Below, piece after piece: positions 32,914 to 41,983 of a stretch of 64,000 nt of DNA (the first letter of the stretch is position 1; each line of letters begins with the position of its first letter). Location of the stretch: contig JAFDVZ010000021.1 of NCBI GenBank assembly GCA_018268715.1, forward strand, positions 104,963-168,962. Direction: 5' to 3'. The notes under the pieces were generated by a model. The model was not told where the DNA came from, searched no databases, and saw nothing but the letters and a program-made list of their open reading frames with translations. Made by a program: the position numbers and the translations under genes. Source of the DNA: Acidobacteriota bacterium (GTDB lineage Bacteria; Acidobacteriota; Terriglobia; Bryobacterales; Bryobacteraceae).

Positions 32914-33573
32914 TCAGAGGTGCCGTCCGGCGGCCCGCCAACTCGCTTTCGCTCCATCGACGACGCTGCCGCCCTGTGCGCGATAGTAGCGATAGGTGGC
33001 GCGATGGAAACGCTCGACGGCGAATACGGCGCGCGCCCGTTGGATGAAGTCGTAGTCCTGATACCACACGGCGCGCTCCTCGCTGAAACGCAGGCGGTCG
33101 AACACCCTCCGGCGGGCGAAAATGGTTCCCTGCACCACGCACTCCGACACGTGGATGAACCCGGTCCCGCGGTCCATATCAGGCACGTAGGCATCCTCGG
33201 GACGGGCCGCCTCCACCGTCATGCCGCCCCACAGGACGTCGACGTCGCCGCGCCGCTCCAGTTCCTGTACGTGCGCTTCCAGGTGGTCCGGCAGGTACTC
33301 GTCGTCGGCGTCCAGAAACGCCACGTACTCTCCGTCGGCGAGATCCAGGCCGGAGTTCAACGCCGCTCCCGGGCCGCCGTTGACGCGCCTCCGGGCGATT
33401 ACGCGAGAATCCCCGGCCAGGGCCGTGATCACCCCCGCCGTGCCATCCGTGCTGCCGTCGTCGACGATGATGTGGCGCCAGTCGGCGTTCTGCCCCCGCA
33501 GGGATTCGTGCGCGCGACCGAGCGTCAACGCAGCGTTATAGGCGGGAGTAATCACCGACACCAGCGGCCGCAC
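32914..33573 (-). CDS. Family 2 glycosyltransferase
   Basis: From the GTG at 33573, two bases after the GH20 stop, the product is 219 residues. The GT-A fold is clear: PLVSVITPAYNAALTL, the VDDGSTDGT nucleotide-binding loop at residues 38-45, and the metal-binding DADDE at about 88-92. It probably transfers a sugar from a nucleotide sugar to a lipid or glycan in the cytoplasm. It is the last gene of the operon running from 39791 to 32914, and its stop faces the convergent TPR-like gene seven bases away. The acceptor is unknown. Confidence 0.88.
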   Translation of the reverse strand: MRPLVSVITPAYNAALTLGRAHESLRGQNADWRHIIVDDGSTDGTAGVITALAGDSRVIARRRVNGGPGAALNSGLDLADGEYVAFLDADDEYLPDHLEAHVQELERRGDVDVLWGGMTVEAARPEDAYVPDMDRGTGFIHVSECVVQGTIFARRRVFDRLRFSEERAVWYQDYDFIQRARAVFAVERFHRATYRYYRAQGGSVVDGAKASWRAAGRHL

Positions 33574-33575
33574 GC

Positions 33576-35717
33576 CTACTTCACCGCCTTGATCAGAATC
33601 TCGATCGACGGCGCGACGGCCAGGGTCAACTCGGTGGCGGGTTGAGGCCGCAGGATCGAGTACACGACGCCGGCCGCGGCGGACGCCTGGTCCTTGTACT
33701 TGCCCGTCAGCGCGAGTTGCGTCTCCAACCATCGCGCGGGCGCTCGCTTGCGCTGCTCCTGGAAAGTCATCGCCTCGAGGCCGGCTCGCGCCAGCGCCGC
33801 CAGGTCGCGCGACATCGGCAAAAAGGGGCGCAGCGCGGCGTTCTCGGCGGCCGCTTCCGCGAAGCGGTCCTCATTGTCACGCCACACCGTCAACATCGCC
33901 CGCACATGATCGCGGACTTCCTGCGGGCCGTACCGATTCGCCGCCGCCGAACGCACCTCGCGCTCGAACTGGCGGATCGCCAGATTCTCCGGCGGCGTCG
34001 CGTCGGCGAGCGCCCGGCCCTCCGGCGGACGTCCGGGCTGACTGCGCCGCGAGTGTCGCCCGTAGAATTTGATCGGCTCCACGGTTTCCGCGAAGATTCC
34101 CACCGTGGCGCCATAGCCCGCGGCGAACCGCTCCAGCATCAGGCGCGAGTTCGTCCGATGCCGCAAACCAATGGTTTCCAGATCCCGATCGATCGCCGCC
34201 AACCGCCGATACATATCGTCCTCGTCGACCACCGTTTTGGGCGACCAGAAACGCTCCGCGATGGCGGCCATGCGCGGCCACAGGCGGCCATCCAGCATCT
34301 CCGCCGTCACCAGTTCGCTCCACAGCGCCGCCTCGCCGCCTTTGATCAAGCCCTGTTGCGCGGGCGTCAGCGGAGTGGGCCCGCTCACCACTTTGTCCAC
34401 GGTCATATACGGCCCAATCGGCGTTCCCTTGGCCATCTCCATCTCCGCCGCGGAGATGCCGAACGACGCCGTATCGACGGGGTCCATGCGGTAGTGGTAA
34501 CCCGCCGGCAGCACGAAGTCCAGATAATACGGGCCGGATTCGATCACCGCGTGGCCGTCGATGGCGGCGCGCGCCATCATCTTCGAACTTCGCCACGCCT
34601 GCACCACCACGTCGGTCGGCAAGCCCGGCCGCAGTATCTCGTCCCAGCCGATCATTGTCTTGCCATGCTTGCGCACGATCTCGTAGACGCGTCCGGTGAA
34701 GTAGGCCTGCAACTGGTGTTGATCCGCGAATCCCTTCTCCTTCATGAACGCCTGAATGGAGGGACTCGCCGCCCAATGCCTGCCGGTCACCTCGTCGCCG
34801 CCGATATGGAACGTGCGGTCCGGAAACAGCGCCGCCATCTCGCCAAAAAGCCGGTCCAGGAATTCGTAAACCTGTTCCTTGCTCGGATCGAGCGTGGCGT
34901 GCGCGACATCGGCGTCTGCGCCCATGTGGTACGGGCCCGGCTTGGCGGCCAGTTCCGGATATCCCACCAGCCACGCCTTGGTGTGCCCCGGAACGTCGAA
35001 CTCCGGGACCACGCGCACTCCGCGATCCTGCGCGTAAGCGACGATGCGCCGGATGTCGTCCTGCGTGTAAAAGAGGCCTTCGGAGCCGTCGGCGGTGAGT
35101 TTCGGCCACACCTTGCTCTCGACGCGGAACGCCTGCGCGTCGGACAAGTGCAGGTGCAGGACGTTCAGCTTCACCATCTCCATGCCGTCGATCTGGCGGA
35201 GCAGATCGTCCACCGGCATGAAGTGTCGCGCCACGTCGATCATCAGGCCGCGCCATTCAAATCGCGGACGGTCTTCGATGGAGACAGCCGGCGCCGCCGC
35301 CCCAGCCGTGGTCACGTTCACCAGTTCGTACAGCGTGGCGAGCCCGCGCAGCACGCCGAGCGGCTCCTGCGCCTTCAGTTCGACGCCCGCCGACCGCACC
35401 ACCAGCGTGTAGGATTCGTTGGCCGCGTCCCGCCCGGGGCCCGCGCAACGGATCCGCACCGTGGTGGACTTCCCGTCGGGCGCCGCGACGCCGTCCAGCC
35501 GTGCACCGGTCTTGGCGCTCAACGCCGTCGCGAAGCGCTGGACGGCGCGCTCCAGCGACTCGTCGCGATAGCCCGTAATCGAGGCGCGAAACGTAGCGTC
35601 CACCGTCCACTCGCCGGGAAGGCGCATCATGCGCGCCGGCGCGGGCATGACGTTCACCGGGGCCTGCCCCCGAACCACCGCGGCGATGAGTACGGCGAGG
35701 ACTGCTGCGTTCTTCAT
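33576..35717 (-). CDS. Beta-N-acetylhexosaminidase (GH20), secreted
   Basis: The 713-residue enzyme has a signal peptide (NAAVLAVLIAAVVRGQA). An N-terminal GH20b-type domain precedes the TIM barrel (PRFEWRGLMIDVARHFMPVDDLLRQIDGM, NVLHLHLSDAQAFRVE). The catalytic pair Asp308-Glu309 lies in HIGGDEV, and the substrate-binding motif VVVQAWRSSK follows. It removes terminal N-acetylglucosamine or N-acetylgalactosamine by substrate-assisted catalysis. The residues after about 500 are helical and of unknown role. It starts three bases after the spermidine-synthase-like gene. With the upstream sulfatase it would suit degradation of sulfated aminoglycans. Confidence 0.95.
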   Translation of the reverse strand: MKNAAVLAVLIAAVVRGQAPVNVMPAPARMMRLPGEWTVDATFRASITGYRDESLERAVQRFATALSAKTGARLDGVAAPDGKSTTVRIRCAGPGRDAANESYTLVVRSAGVELKAQEPLGVLRGLATLYELVNVTTAGAAAPAVSIEDRPRFEWRGLMIDVARHFMPVDDLLRQIDGMEMVKLNVLHLHLSDAQAFRVESKVWPKLTADGSEGLFYTQDDIRRIVAYAQDRGVRVVPEFDVPGHTKAWLVGYPELAAKPGPYHMGADADVAHATLDPSKEQVYEFLDRLFGEMAALFPDRTFHIGGDEVTGRHWAASPSIQAFMKEKGFADQHQLQAYFTGRVYEIVRKHGKTMIGWDEILRPGLPTDVVVQAWRSSKMMARAAIDGHAVIESGPYYLDFVLPAGYHYRMDPVDTASFGISAAEMEMAKGTPIGPYMTVDKVVSGPTPLTPAQQGLIKGGEAALWSELVTAEMLDGRLWPRMAAIAERFWSPKTVVDEDDMYRRLAAIDRDLETIGLRHRTNSRLMLERFAAGYGATVGIFAETVEPIKFYGRHSRRSQPGRPPEGRALADATPPENLAIRQFEREVRSAAANRYGPQEVRDHVRAMLTVWRDNEDRFAEAAAENAALRPFLPMSRDLAALARAGLEAMTFQEQRKRAPARWLETQLALTGKYKDQASAAAGVVYSILRPQPATELTLAVAPSIEILIKAVK

Positions 35718-35720
35718 ACG

Positions 35721-37766
35721 CTATTTGAGAATACGAATCAGGTTGCTGTGATCGTCGGTCCACAAGTCGGCGGGATCCGGCATTTCGAAACGGTCCTTCT
35801 CCACCTGCCATTGCTTGCCGTCGAATAACTCGCGCCGATTGGCCAGCATCACCCAGTCCGAGGAGTAAGCGCCGGTCTTACCGTCGTCGTCGTTGATGAT
35901 CAGGATGCCCGACTTGTGCAACTCTCCCGCCGCCCGGGCGACCACCGCGCCCAGATTCAGGAACCGGTTGGAAACATGCACCCCCAGGACCCCGTCCGGC
36001 GCCAGGTGGCGGAAGTACTCGCGAAACGCCTCGATGGTGAGCAGGTGAACCGGGATCGCGTCGCCCGAAAAGGCGTCCACCGCGATCACGTCGTAATTCT
36101 GTGGAGCTTGCCGCTCGAGCGACAATCGCGCGTCGCCCATCGCCACCTCCCATCGCGCCGGACACTCCTTCAGATAGAAGAACTGGTTGCGCGCGATGTC
36201 CACCACATCGCGATTGATCTCATAAAACCGGTAGAAATCGCCCGGCCGACCATAAGCGGAAATGGTGCCCGCGCCCAGGCCCACCACCGCCACGCGTCGA
36301 GGCTTCGCCCCGGGCTCGTCCTTCAGCGCGATGCCGATGCCGGACGTAGGCGCGTAGTACGTGGTAGGCAGCCGATGGAACTCCGGTTTGAGAAACTCCG
36401 TCCCATGACTGATGGTCCCGTGGTGTAACTCGCGCATGGCCTCGCTTTCCTTGGTCTCCTCATCGTCCTCCACGCGCACCACGCCATAGAAGTCTCTCAG
36501 CACCAGCCGGTATTGCGCGTTGAACTGGGGGATCGCCCAGGCCAGCAGATAGACCAGGCCGGCGGCCAGCGAGCCCACCAGCCCGTACTCGATCCAGCGC
36601 GCCGTGGGACCGGGCAACGAAGGTTCCGCCCGATTCAGCACCAGTCCGATCAACACCGCCGTCACCAGCAATCCAACGGGTAACTCCAGGTAGTAATTAA
36701 ACAGGATCGGAGATAGCAGGCCGACAAACAGTCCGCCCAGCGCGCCGCCCACCGAAACCATCAGATAGAACGAAGTCAGCCAGCGAGGCGCGGGGCGCAA
36801 CCGGTATAACTCCCCATGGCAGGTCATGGCGCAGATGAAGAAGCACAGGATGAACGTCGGAATGGCGTACTTGAGCGGAGCGTGCCGCGCGTCGGGAAAC
36901 AGGAACGCGATCAGTACGGCCATGGCGGCGACAAACAGCGGGAACCAGTAGCGCCGGTCGTACCAGCGGTCGCTTTCGAAGGTCAGGATGAAGCTCAACA
37001 AATAGAGCGCGAGCGGCGCCACCCACAGCATCGGCACGGGCGCCACGTTCTCCGTCAGGTGGCTGGTGACGCCCACCAGCAGCGTGGAGGGGCAGAACGC
37101 CAACCCCACCCATAACAGGCGCAGCCACAGGCTGGGGCGGCCGCCGGTCTCCGCGTTGTCCTCCGCTGCCGTCTCCACCGGCCCCGCCGCATCCCGCGCC
37201 ACCCACGCCACCGTCGCGCACAACAGCACGAACGCCACATAGAGCGCCGACCATCCATAGGCCTGCACCCGCAACCGCGTCATCGGTTCAATCGCCACCG
37301 GATAACTCAGCAGCGCGATCAACGAGCCTGCGTTCGACAGCGCATACAGCCGATAAGGCGACGCGCCGGGATGCTTCCGCGCGAACCAGGCCTGCAGCAG
37401 CGGCCCCGTGGTCGACAGCACCAGGTACGGAATTCCGATGGTGCCCGCCAGCAGCATCACGATCCGCAGTCCGGGGTTCGACCCGTCCACCGGTTTCCAG
37501 CCCGCGCCGGGCAGAATGGGCAGCATGAAGAGACTGGCCCCCAGCAGCAGCCAGTGCAACCTCGCCTGCGTCTTCGGCCGCAGGAACTTGATGGTGGCGT
37601 GCGCATAGGCATATCCGGCGAGAAGTGTCACCTGGAAGAACATCAGGCAGGTGGTCCAGACGGCGGCGGAGCCTCCAAACCACGGAAGAATCACTCGGGC
37701 GATCAGCGGCTGAACAAGAAACAGCAGAAAAGCGCTGAGGAAGATGGAGAGCGCAAACAATGCCAT
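35721..37766 (-). CDS. Fused MFS-like membrane domain and spermidine-synthase-like domain
   Basis: The 681-residue protein has an N-terminal half with about ten membrane segments (MALFALSIFLSAFLLFLVQPLIARVILPWFGG opening). The C-terminal domain of about 250 residues is a Rossmann methyltransferase-like fold of the spermidine synthase type, with VVGLGAGTISAYGRPG as SAM-binding loop, YEINRDVV, YDVIAVDAFSGDAIPVHLLTIEAF and GVLGVHVSNRFLNL. The DAFSGDAIPVHL motif is shared with polyamine synthases, although true aminopropyl transfer in these membrane fusions is unproven. The domain order and length are typical of the 'fused MFS/spermidine synthase' family. It sits between the sulfatase and GH20 genes in one operon. 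Confidence 0.9.
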   Translation of the reverse strand: MALFALSIFLSAFLLFLVQPLIARVILPWFGGSAAVWTTCLMFFQVTLLAGYAYAHATIKFLRPKTQARLHWLLLGASLFMLPILPGAGWKPVDGSNPGLRIVMLLAGTIGIPYLVLSTTGPLLQAWFARKHPGASPYRLYALSNAGSLIALLSYPVAIEPMTRLRVQAYGWSALYVAFVLLCATVAWVARDAAGPVETAAEDNAETGGRPSLWLRLLWVGLAFCPSTLLVGVTSHLTENVAPVPMLWVAPLALYLLSFILTFESDRWYDRRYWFPLFVAAMAVLIAFLFPDARHAPLKYAIPTFILCFFICAMTCHGELYRLRPAPRWLTSFYLMVSVGGALGGLFVGLLSPILFNYYLELPVGLLVTAVLIGLVLNRAEPSLPGPTARWIEYGLVGSLAAGLVYLLAWAIPQFNAQYRLVLRDFYGVVRVEDDEETKESEAMRELHHGTISHGTEFLKPEFHRLPTTYYAPTSGIGIALKDEPGAKPRRVAVVGLGAGTISAYGRPGDFYRFYEINRDVVDIARNQFFYLKECPARWEVAMGDARLSLERQAPQNYDVIAVDAFSGDAIPVHLLTIEAFREYFRHLAPDGVLGVHVSNRFLNLGAVVARAAGELHKSGILIINDDDGKTGAYSSDWVMLANRRELFDGKQWQVEKDRFEMPDPADLWTDDHSNLIRILK

Positions 37767-37806
37767 TGTTGGTTTCTACTAAGGTCCCACGTTCCGCGGG
37801 GTTCTG

Positions 37807-39210
37807 TCAGTTCGCCCCCAACTGCCGGCGGTGCAACTCCACATAGGGAGCGACCTTGGGAGGCTCGGCCTCTTCGTTTTCAAACCCCGGCGTGACGGAG
37901 TCCCACCAGCGGTCATAGGCGCTGTTCCACGTTTCCACCAACTCGGGCATCCGCGCCGCGATGTCGGTGGATTCGCCTGGATCGGCCTGCAGATCGTATA
38001 ACTCCCATCCATGCCGGCCGCGATCCATGTTAACCATGCTATGCCGCGGACCGCGCACCCGGCATCGCGCGTACTTCGACTCAGCGGCCTTCCCCGTGGG
38101 CCAACGCCCGATATGCGTGAACAGCAGTCGGTCCGCCCACGCCGCGCGATGATTCCGCAGCAGCGGAACCAGGCTGCGGCCGTCCAACTCAAGCCCCGCC
38201 GGAATCCGCGCGCCCGCCAGTTCGGCGAAGGTGGGGAAAACGTCGAGATGCGCCGTCAAGGCGGAGACGTCGCCGGGCCTGAACACGCCCGGCCAGCGGA
38301 AGAACGCCGGCACGCGTGTGCCGCCCTGGTACGGCGTATTCTTCATGCCCCGCATGCCCGCGTTGAACACCTTGACGCCGGCGGTCCCGCCGTTATCGGT
38401 CATGAAGACGAAGACCGTGTCGCGCTCGATGCCCCACGCCTTGAGGCGCTCAAGCAACCTGCCGGCGTTGTCATCGATATTCGTGATCATGCCGAAAAAC
38501 CGCGCCGTCATCTCGTTCGGCGTGACATTCCTGTACCGGTCGATGTACTCCCGCGGACACTCGAGCGGTTCGTGCGGAGCGTTGGTCGCGATATAGGCGA
38601 AAAACGGCGCTTGCGACCGCCTCCGTTCGTCCATCCATTGCGTCGCCTGGCGGAAGAAAACGTCGGTGCAATAGCCGTCGGTCTTCTCGAAGCGCCCGTT
38701 GTGCAGGATGGCTGGGTTGAAATAGGTATTGCCGGGAGCGTCGGAGCACGTGCCCGGATACTTCTGCCCGATGCCGCCGCAGCCGTGTATGAACACCTCG
38801 TCGAACCCGCGCCGGCCCGGCTGATAAGGCTCCGCGTCGCCCAGGTGCCACTTGCCGAAGATGCCGGTGGCGTAGCCGGCCGACTTCAACACCTGCGCGA
38901 TGGTGGTGGCGCGCAGGCTCATGCGTTCGCGTTCGTAAATGGTGTGCGTGACGCCGGAGCGGAACTCATGCCGGCCCGTCATCAGCGCGGTGCGCGTCGG
39001 CGCGCACGTGGGACTCGCGTGAAAATCCGTGAAGCGGACGCTCTCCCCGTGCAGTCGGTCCAGGTTCGGCGTCTGAATCACCGGATTGCCGTGACGTCCC
39101 AGGTCGCCGTAACCCTGGTCGTCGGTCAACAGGAATACGATATTCGGCCGCCTGCGCCCTCGCGCGAACGCCGCCGCGGCGGCCGCCCCCAGCCATTCCC
39201 GCCGCCTCAA
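37807..39210 (-). CDS. Arylsulfatase-type sulfatase with Tat signal
   Basis: The start is taken as TTG 39210, whose last bases overlap the stop of the upstream gene (TTGA). The 467-residue product then begins RRREWLGAAAAAAF, a good twin-arginine signal. The formylglycine motif C-A-P-T-R lies at residues 69-73, metal ligands are DD at 30-31, and further type I sulfatase motifs are IFGKWHLG and NAPHEPLE. It hydrolyses sulfate esters of a glycan or aryl compound in the periplasm after Cys-to-formylglycine conversion; the converting enzyme is not in the window. A longer frame reading upstream overlaps the neighbour and lacks sulfatase homology. It is in operon with ydcF-like and GH20 genes. Confidence 0.92.
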   Translation of the reverse strand: MRRREWLGAAAAAAFARGRRRPNIVFLLTDDQGYGDLGRHGNPVIQTPNLDRLHGESVRFTDFHASPTCAPTRTALMTGRHEFRSGVTHTIYERERMSLRATTIAQVLKSAGYATGIFGKWHLGDAEPYQPGRRGFDEVFIHGCGGIGQKYPGTCSDAPGNTYFNPAILHNGRFEKTDGYCTDVFFRQATQWMDERRRSQAPFFAYIATNAPHEPLECPREYIDRYRNVTPNEMTARFFGMITNIDDNAGRLLERLKAWGIERDTVFVFMTDNGGTAGVKVFNAGMRGMKNTPYQGGTRVPAFFRWPGVFRPGDVSALTAHLDVFPTFAELAGARIPAGLELDGRSLVPLLRNHRAAWADRLLFTHIGRWPTGKAAESKYARCRVRGPRHSMVNMDRGRHGWELYDLQADPGESTDIAARMPELVETWNSAYDRWWDSVTPGFENEEAEPPKVAPYVELHRRQLGAN

Positions 39211-39791
39211 GCATTCACCCCCATGCGCCAGGCCGTGAACGCCAGCGCCTGTTTCACATACAGCCAGTACTCGGGCCAACCGCCCTTGGGCAAGGAGGGG
39301 CGCGGCGACCCATACACCTCGAGCCCGCGAAACTCCAGCATCTTTTTCACGCGGAAGATATGATACCCGTCGCTGACGACAATGCAACTGCGCAGCCCCC
39401 GCCGCCGCATCATTTCCGCCGCGGCCGTGGTGCTATGCGCGGTGCTCTCGCCCTCAATCTCCACCAGAATCGACTCCGACGGCACGCCGCGCCGGCTCAG
39501 GTACGCGCGGCCCACTTCGCTTTCCGTATAGACCGGATCGCCGCCCGCTCCGCCCGTGGTCAGGATCAACGGCGCCAGGCCCTTCAGGTACAGGAACAGG
39601 GCGTGGTTCAACCGCGCTTCGAGCACCGGCGACGGCCGGCCGCGATACTCCGCCGCGCCCAGCACGATGATCACATCCGCGGGCCGCGCCTCATCAATCG
39701 TGGATTGGGCTTTGATCTGTCGGGCCACGCCGGCCACCCACACGCAGCAAAGCAGAAGGACGGCCAGGCAGGCCCACAGCAATCGTCTCAT
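39207..39791 (-). CDS. YdcF/SanA-family (DUF218) membrane-anchored protein
   Basis: The 194-residue protein has one N-terminal membrane anchor (LLWACLAVLLLCCVWVAGV). The DUF218 domain follows with its hallmarks DVIIVLGAAEYRG, LILTTGGAGGDP, ESILVEIEGESTAHSTTAAAEMM and CIVVSDGYHIFRVKKM. ElyC, SanA and YdcF relatives influence envelope polysaccharide and peptidoglycan precursor metabolism, and their domain suits phosphoester or nucleotide chemistry, though the reaction is undefined. It is the first gene of the five-gene minus-strand operon and overlaps the sulfatase start by four bases. It is divergent from the SpoU methyltransferase. Confidence 0.87.
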   Translation of the reverse strand: MRRLLWACLAVLLLCCVWVAGVARQIKAQSTIDEARPADVIIVLGAAEYRGRPSPVLEARLNHALFLYLKGLAPLILTTGGAGGDPVYTESEVGRAYLSRRGVPSESILVEIEGESTAHSTTAAAEMMRRRGLRSCIVVSDGYHIFRVKKMLEFRGLEVYGSPRPSLPKGGWPEYWLYVKQALAFTAWRMGVNA

Positions 39792-39807
39792 TGCGTTACT
39801 CTGGGCT

Positions 39808-39823
39808 TACAGGTTCTACTGTA
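39808..39823. promoter_or_regulatory. Inverted repeat TACAG-N6-CTGTA between divergent operons
   Basis: Perfect 5-bp arms flank GTTCTA in the 63-base gap between the ydcF-like gene and the SpoU methyltransferase-rarA operon. The centre position suits an operator controlling both sides. Its regulator is unknown. Confidence 0.35.
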
Positions 39824-39854
39824 TCAGTCAAGTTAGCCGGCGGGCGCCCACGTC

Positions 39855-40658
39855 GTGAAATCCACCCATCGCATCCAACCGCTGACCAGCCCCGCCAATC
39901 AATGGCTGAAAACCATTCGCCGCTCCGTCGTCCACGGCGACCTCACCAGCGAGGGGTTGTGCGTGTGCGAAGGTTTTCACCTGCTCGATGAAGCCCTCCA
40001 GTGCGGCCGTCAGATTGCCGTGGTGGTCATCTCCGGCGACGCCGCGCGGGAACGCGTCGAACGTCTGCTCGGTCCCCTGGCCGGCGCGCGCGTCTTCGAA
40101 GTCAACGAACGCCTGTTCCACGGGCTGGCTGCCACCGAATCGCCCCAGGGCGTACTGTCGCTGGTGCTCGCTCCCAAGTGGACCATCGGCGACGTCTGCC
40201 GCGGCAGCGGACCGTTGGTGGTGCTCGACGCCGTGCAGGAACCCGGCAACGCGGGCGCCATCCTCCGCTCGGCCGAAGCCTTCGGCGCGTGCGGCGCCGT
40301 GTTCCTGAAGGGAAGCGCCAGCCCCTACAACGCCAAGAATATCCGCGCCTCCGCCGGAAGCCTGTTCCGCCTGCCGTTTGTTCACGACGTAATGGATATC
40401 CACTTCCTGGCCGCCGCGAACGAACGCCCGCGACCCATGTTCGCCGCCATGCCGGATGGGGAAGTCCCCCTCGATCGCGCCGACCTTCGCGGCGACTGCA
40501 CTCTGATCTTCGGCAACGAAGGCCGCGGCGTCCGCCCCGAAATCGCCCGCCACGCCACCGCCGTCCGCATCCCCACCCGCGGCGTCGAATCCCTGAACGC
40601 GGGCGTCGCCGCCGGCATCGTGCTCTATGAGGCCTGGCGCCAGAGGATGTCGGCGTGA
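39855..40658 (+). CDS. SpoU/TrmH-family RNA 2'-O-methyltransferase
   Basis: The 267-residue protein has an N-terminal substrate-binding L30e-like domain (SPANQWLKTIRRSV, VCEGFHLLDEALQCG). The SPOUT knot methyltransferase domain carries motif 1 LDAVQEPGNAGAILRSAEAFGACGAVF, motif 2 LIFGNEGRGV and motif 3 IPTRGVESLNAGVAAGIVLYEAWRQ. It transfers a methyl group from SAM to a ribose 2'-OH in tRNA or rRNA. The target cannot be fixed from sequence; RlmB-like 23S rRNA modification is one option. It overlaps the rarA start by four bases. Confidence 0.92.
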   Translation: MKSTHRIQPLTSPANQWLKTIRRSVVHGDLTSEGLCVCEGFHLLDEALQCGRQIAVVVISGDAARERVERLLGPLAGARVFEVNERLFHGLAATESPQGVLSLVLAPKWTIGDVCRGSGPLVVLDAVQEPGNAGAILRSAEAFGACGAVFLKGSASPYNAKNIRASAGSLFRLPFVHDVMDIHFLAAANERPRPMFAAMPDGEVPLDRADLRGDCTLIFGNEGRGVRPEIARHATAVRIPTRGVESLNAGVAAGIVLYEAWRQRMSA

Positions 40659-41983
40659 GTCTGTTCGACTCCCTGCCCCTGCCGGCCCCCGATCCCAACC
40701 GTCCGCTGGCCGAGCGCATGCGCCCGCGCACCCTCGACGAGTACGCCGGTCAGGAGCACGTTCTCGGCGCCGGCAAGCCCCTGCGCCTGCAAATCGAGCG
40801 CGACCAGCTCAGCTCCATCATCCTGTGGGGGCCGCCCGGCGTGGGAAAGACGACGCTCGCCTTCCTGGTGGCTCATCTCACCCGTTGCGAGTTCGTCCCC
40901 TTCAGCGCCGTGCTGAGCGGCATCAAGGAAATCAAGGCGGTGATGGTCGACGCGGAGAAGTCGCGCCGGGTGGGCCGCCGCACGCTCATCTTCATCGATG
41001 AGATCCACCGTTTCAACAAGGCTCAGCAGGACGCTTTTCTGCCCTACGTCGAACGCGGCGATATCGTCCTGATCGGCGCCACCACGGAGAACCCGTCCTT
41101 TGAGGTCGTCTCGGCGTTGCTATCCCGCGCCAAGGTGTATGCCCTGCGCTCGCTGAGCGTGACGGAGATCGTCGTGCTGTTGCGCCGCGCCCTCCAGGAC
41201 CCGGTGCGCGGCCTCGGCGCGCGCCAGCTCCAGGCGGCCGATGACGTGCTTGAAACCATCGCCATCTACGCCAACGGCGACGCCCGCGCCGCCTACAACA
41301 TGCTCGAACTGGCCGCCGCCGCGGCAGTGGCGGGCGAGATTACGATGACCGTGGTCGAGGACGCGCTGCAGCGCAAGACGCTCGTCTACGACAAGTCGGG
41401 CGAAGAGCACTTCAACCTGATTTCCGCCCTGCACAAGTCCGTGCGATCCAGCGACGTGGACGCCGCGCTCTACTGGCTGGGCCGCATGCTCGCCGGCGGC
41501 GAGGACCGTCTCTACATCGCGCGCCGCCTGGTGCGCATGGCCATTGAGGACATCGGTCTGGCCGATCCCCGCGCGCTCGAACAGGCCATCGCCGCGCAGC
41601 AGGCGGTTCACTTCATGGGCGAGCCGGAGGGCGACCAGGCGCTCGCCCAACTTACCATCTATCTCGCCATTTCGCCGAAATCGGACGCCGCCTACCGGGC
41701 GTTGAATCAGGTGTTGGCAACCATCCAGTCCACCACCGCCCCGCCCGTGCCCATGCACCTGCGCAACGCCCCCACGCGCGCCATGAAGGAGTGGGGATAC
41801 GGCCAGGGCTACCAGCACGCCCACCAGTTCGCCGGGGCCGTCACCAACATGTCGTGCCTGCCGGAAAGTCTGGCCGGCGCGCGCTTTTATGAGCCGAGCG
41901 ACCGGGGCCTTGAAAAGCGCATCGGGGAAGCCATGGAGCGGATCGCCGAACAGAAGCGCGCCGCCGGCGAGGACCCTACTTGA
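40655..41983 (+). CDS. rarA: Replication-associated recombination protein A (RarA/MgsA)
   Basis: The 442-residue AAA+ ATPase of the clamp-loader clade starts with the typical RPLAERMRPRTLDEYAGQEHVLG. Walker A is GPPGVGKTT at 59-67 and Walker B IFIDEIHRFNKAQQDAFLP at about 112-130. Sensor 1 is IGATTENPSFEVVSALLSRAKVY, and the C-terminal oligomerisation domain contains the diagnostic YWLGRMLAGGEDRLYIARRLVRMA. It acts at stalled replication forks with SSB. The GTG start overlaps the stop of the methyltransferase gene, a common coupling. The 3' end overlaps the convergent NTF2-like gene by eight bases. Confidence 0.96.
   Translation: MSLFDSLPLPAPDPNRPLAERMRPRTLDEYAGQEHVLGAGKPLRLQIERDQLSSIILWGPPGVGKTTLAFLVAHLTRCEFVPFSAVLSGIKEIKAVMVDAEKSRRVGRRTLIFIDEIHRFNKAQQDAFLPYVERGDIVLIGATTENPSFEVVSALLSRAKVYALRSLSVTEIVVLLRRALQDPVRGLGARQLQAADDVLETIAIYANGDARAAYNMLELAAAAAVAGEITMTVVEDALQRKTLVYDKSGEEHFNLISALHKSVRSSDVDAALYWLGRMLAGGEDRLYIARRLVRMAIEDIGLADPRALEQAIAAQQAVHFMGEPEGDQALAQLTIYLAISPKSDAAYRALNQVLATIQSTTAPPVPMHLRNAPTRAMKEWGYGQGYQHAHQFAGAVTNMSCLPESLAGARFYEPSDRGLEKRIGEAMERIAEQKRAAGEDPT

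Noticed and set aside
33642..35828. 728-codon plus-strand frame opposite the GH20 gene
   Set aside because: It is longer than the real gene but is rich in Arg/His/Gln with no family motif, and the opposite strand encodes a complete GH20 enzyme. High GC content produces such antisense frames.
39211..39387. N-terminal extension of the sulfatase
   Set aside because: It overlaps the ydcF-like gene and lacks sulfatase or signal-peptide features; the Tat signal starts at 39210.
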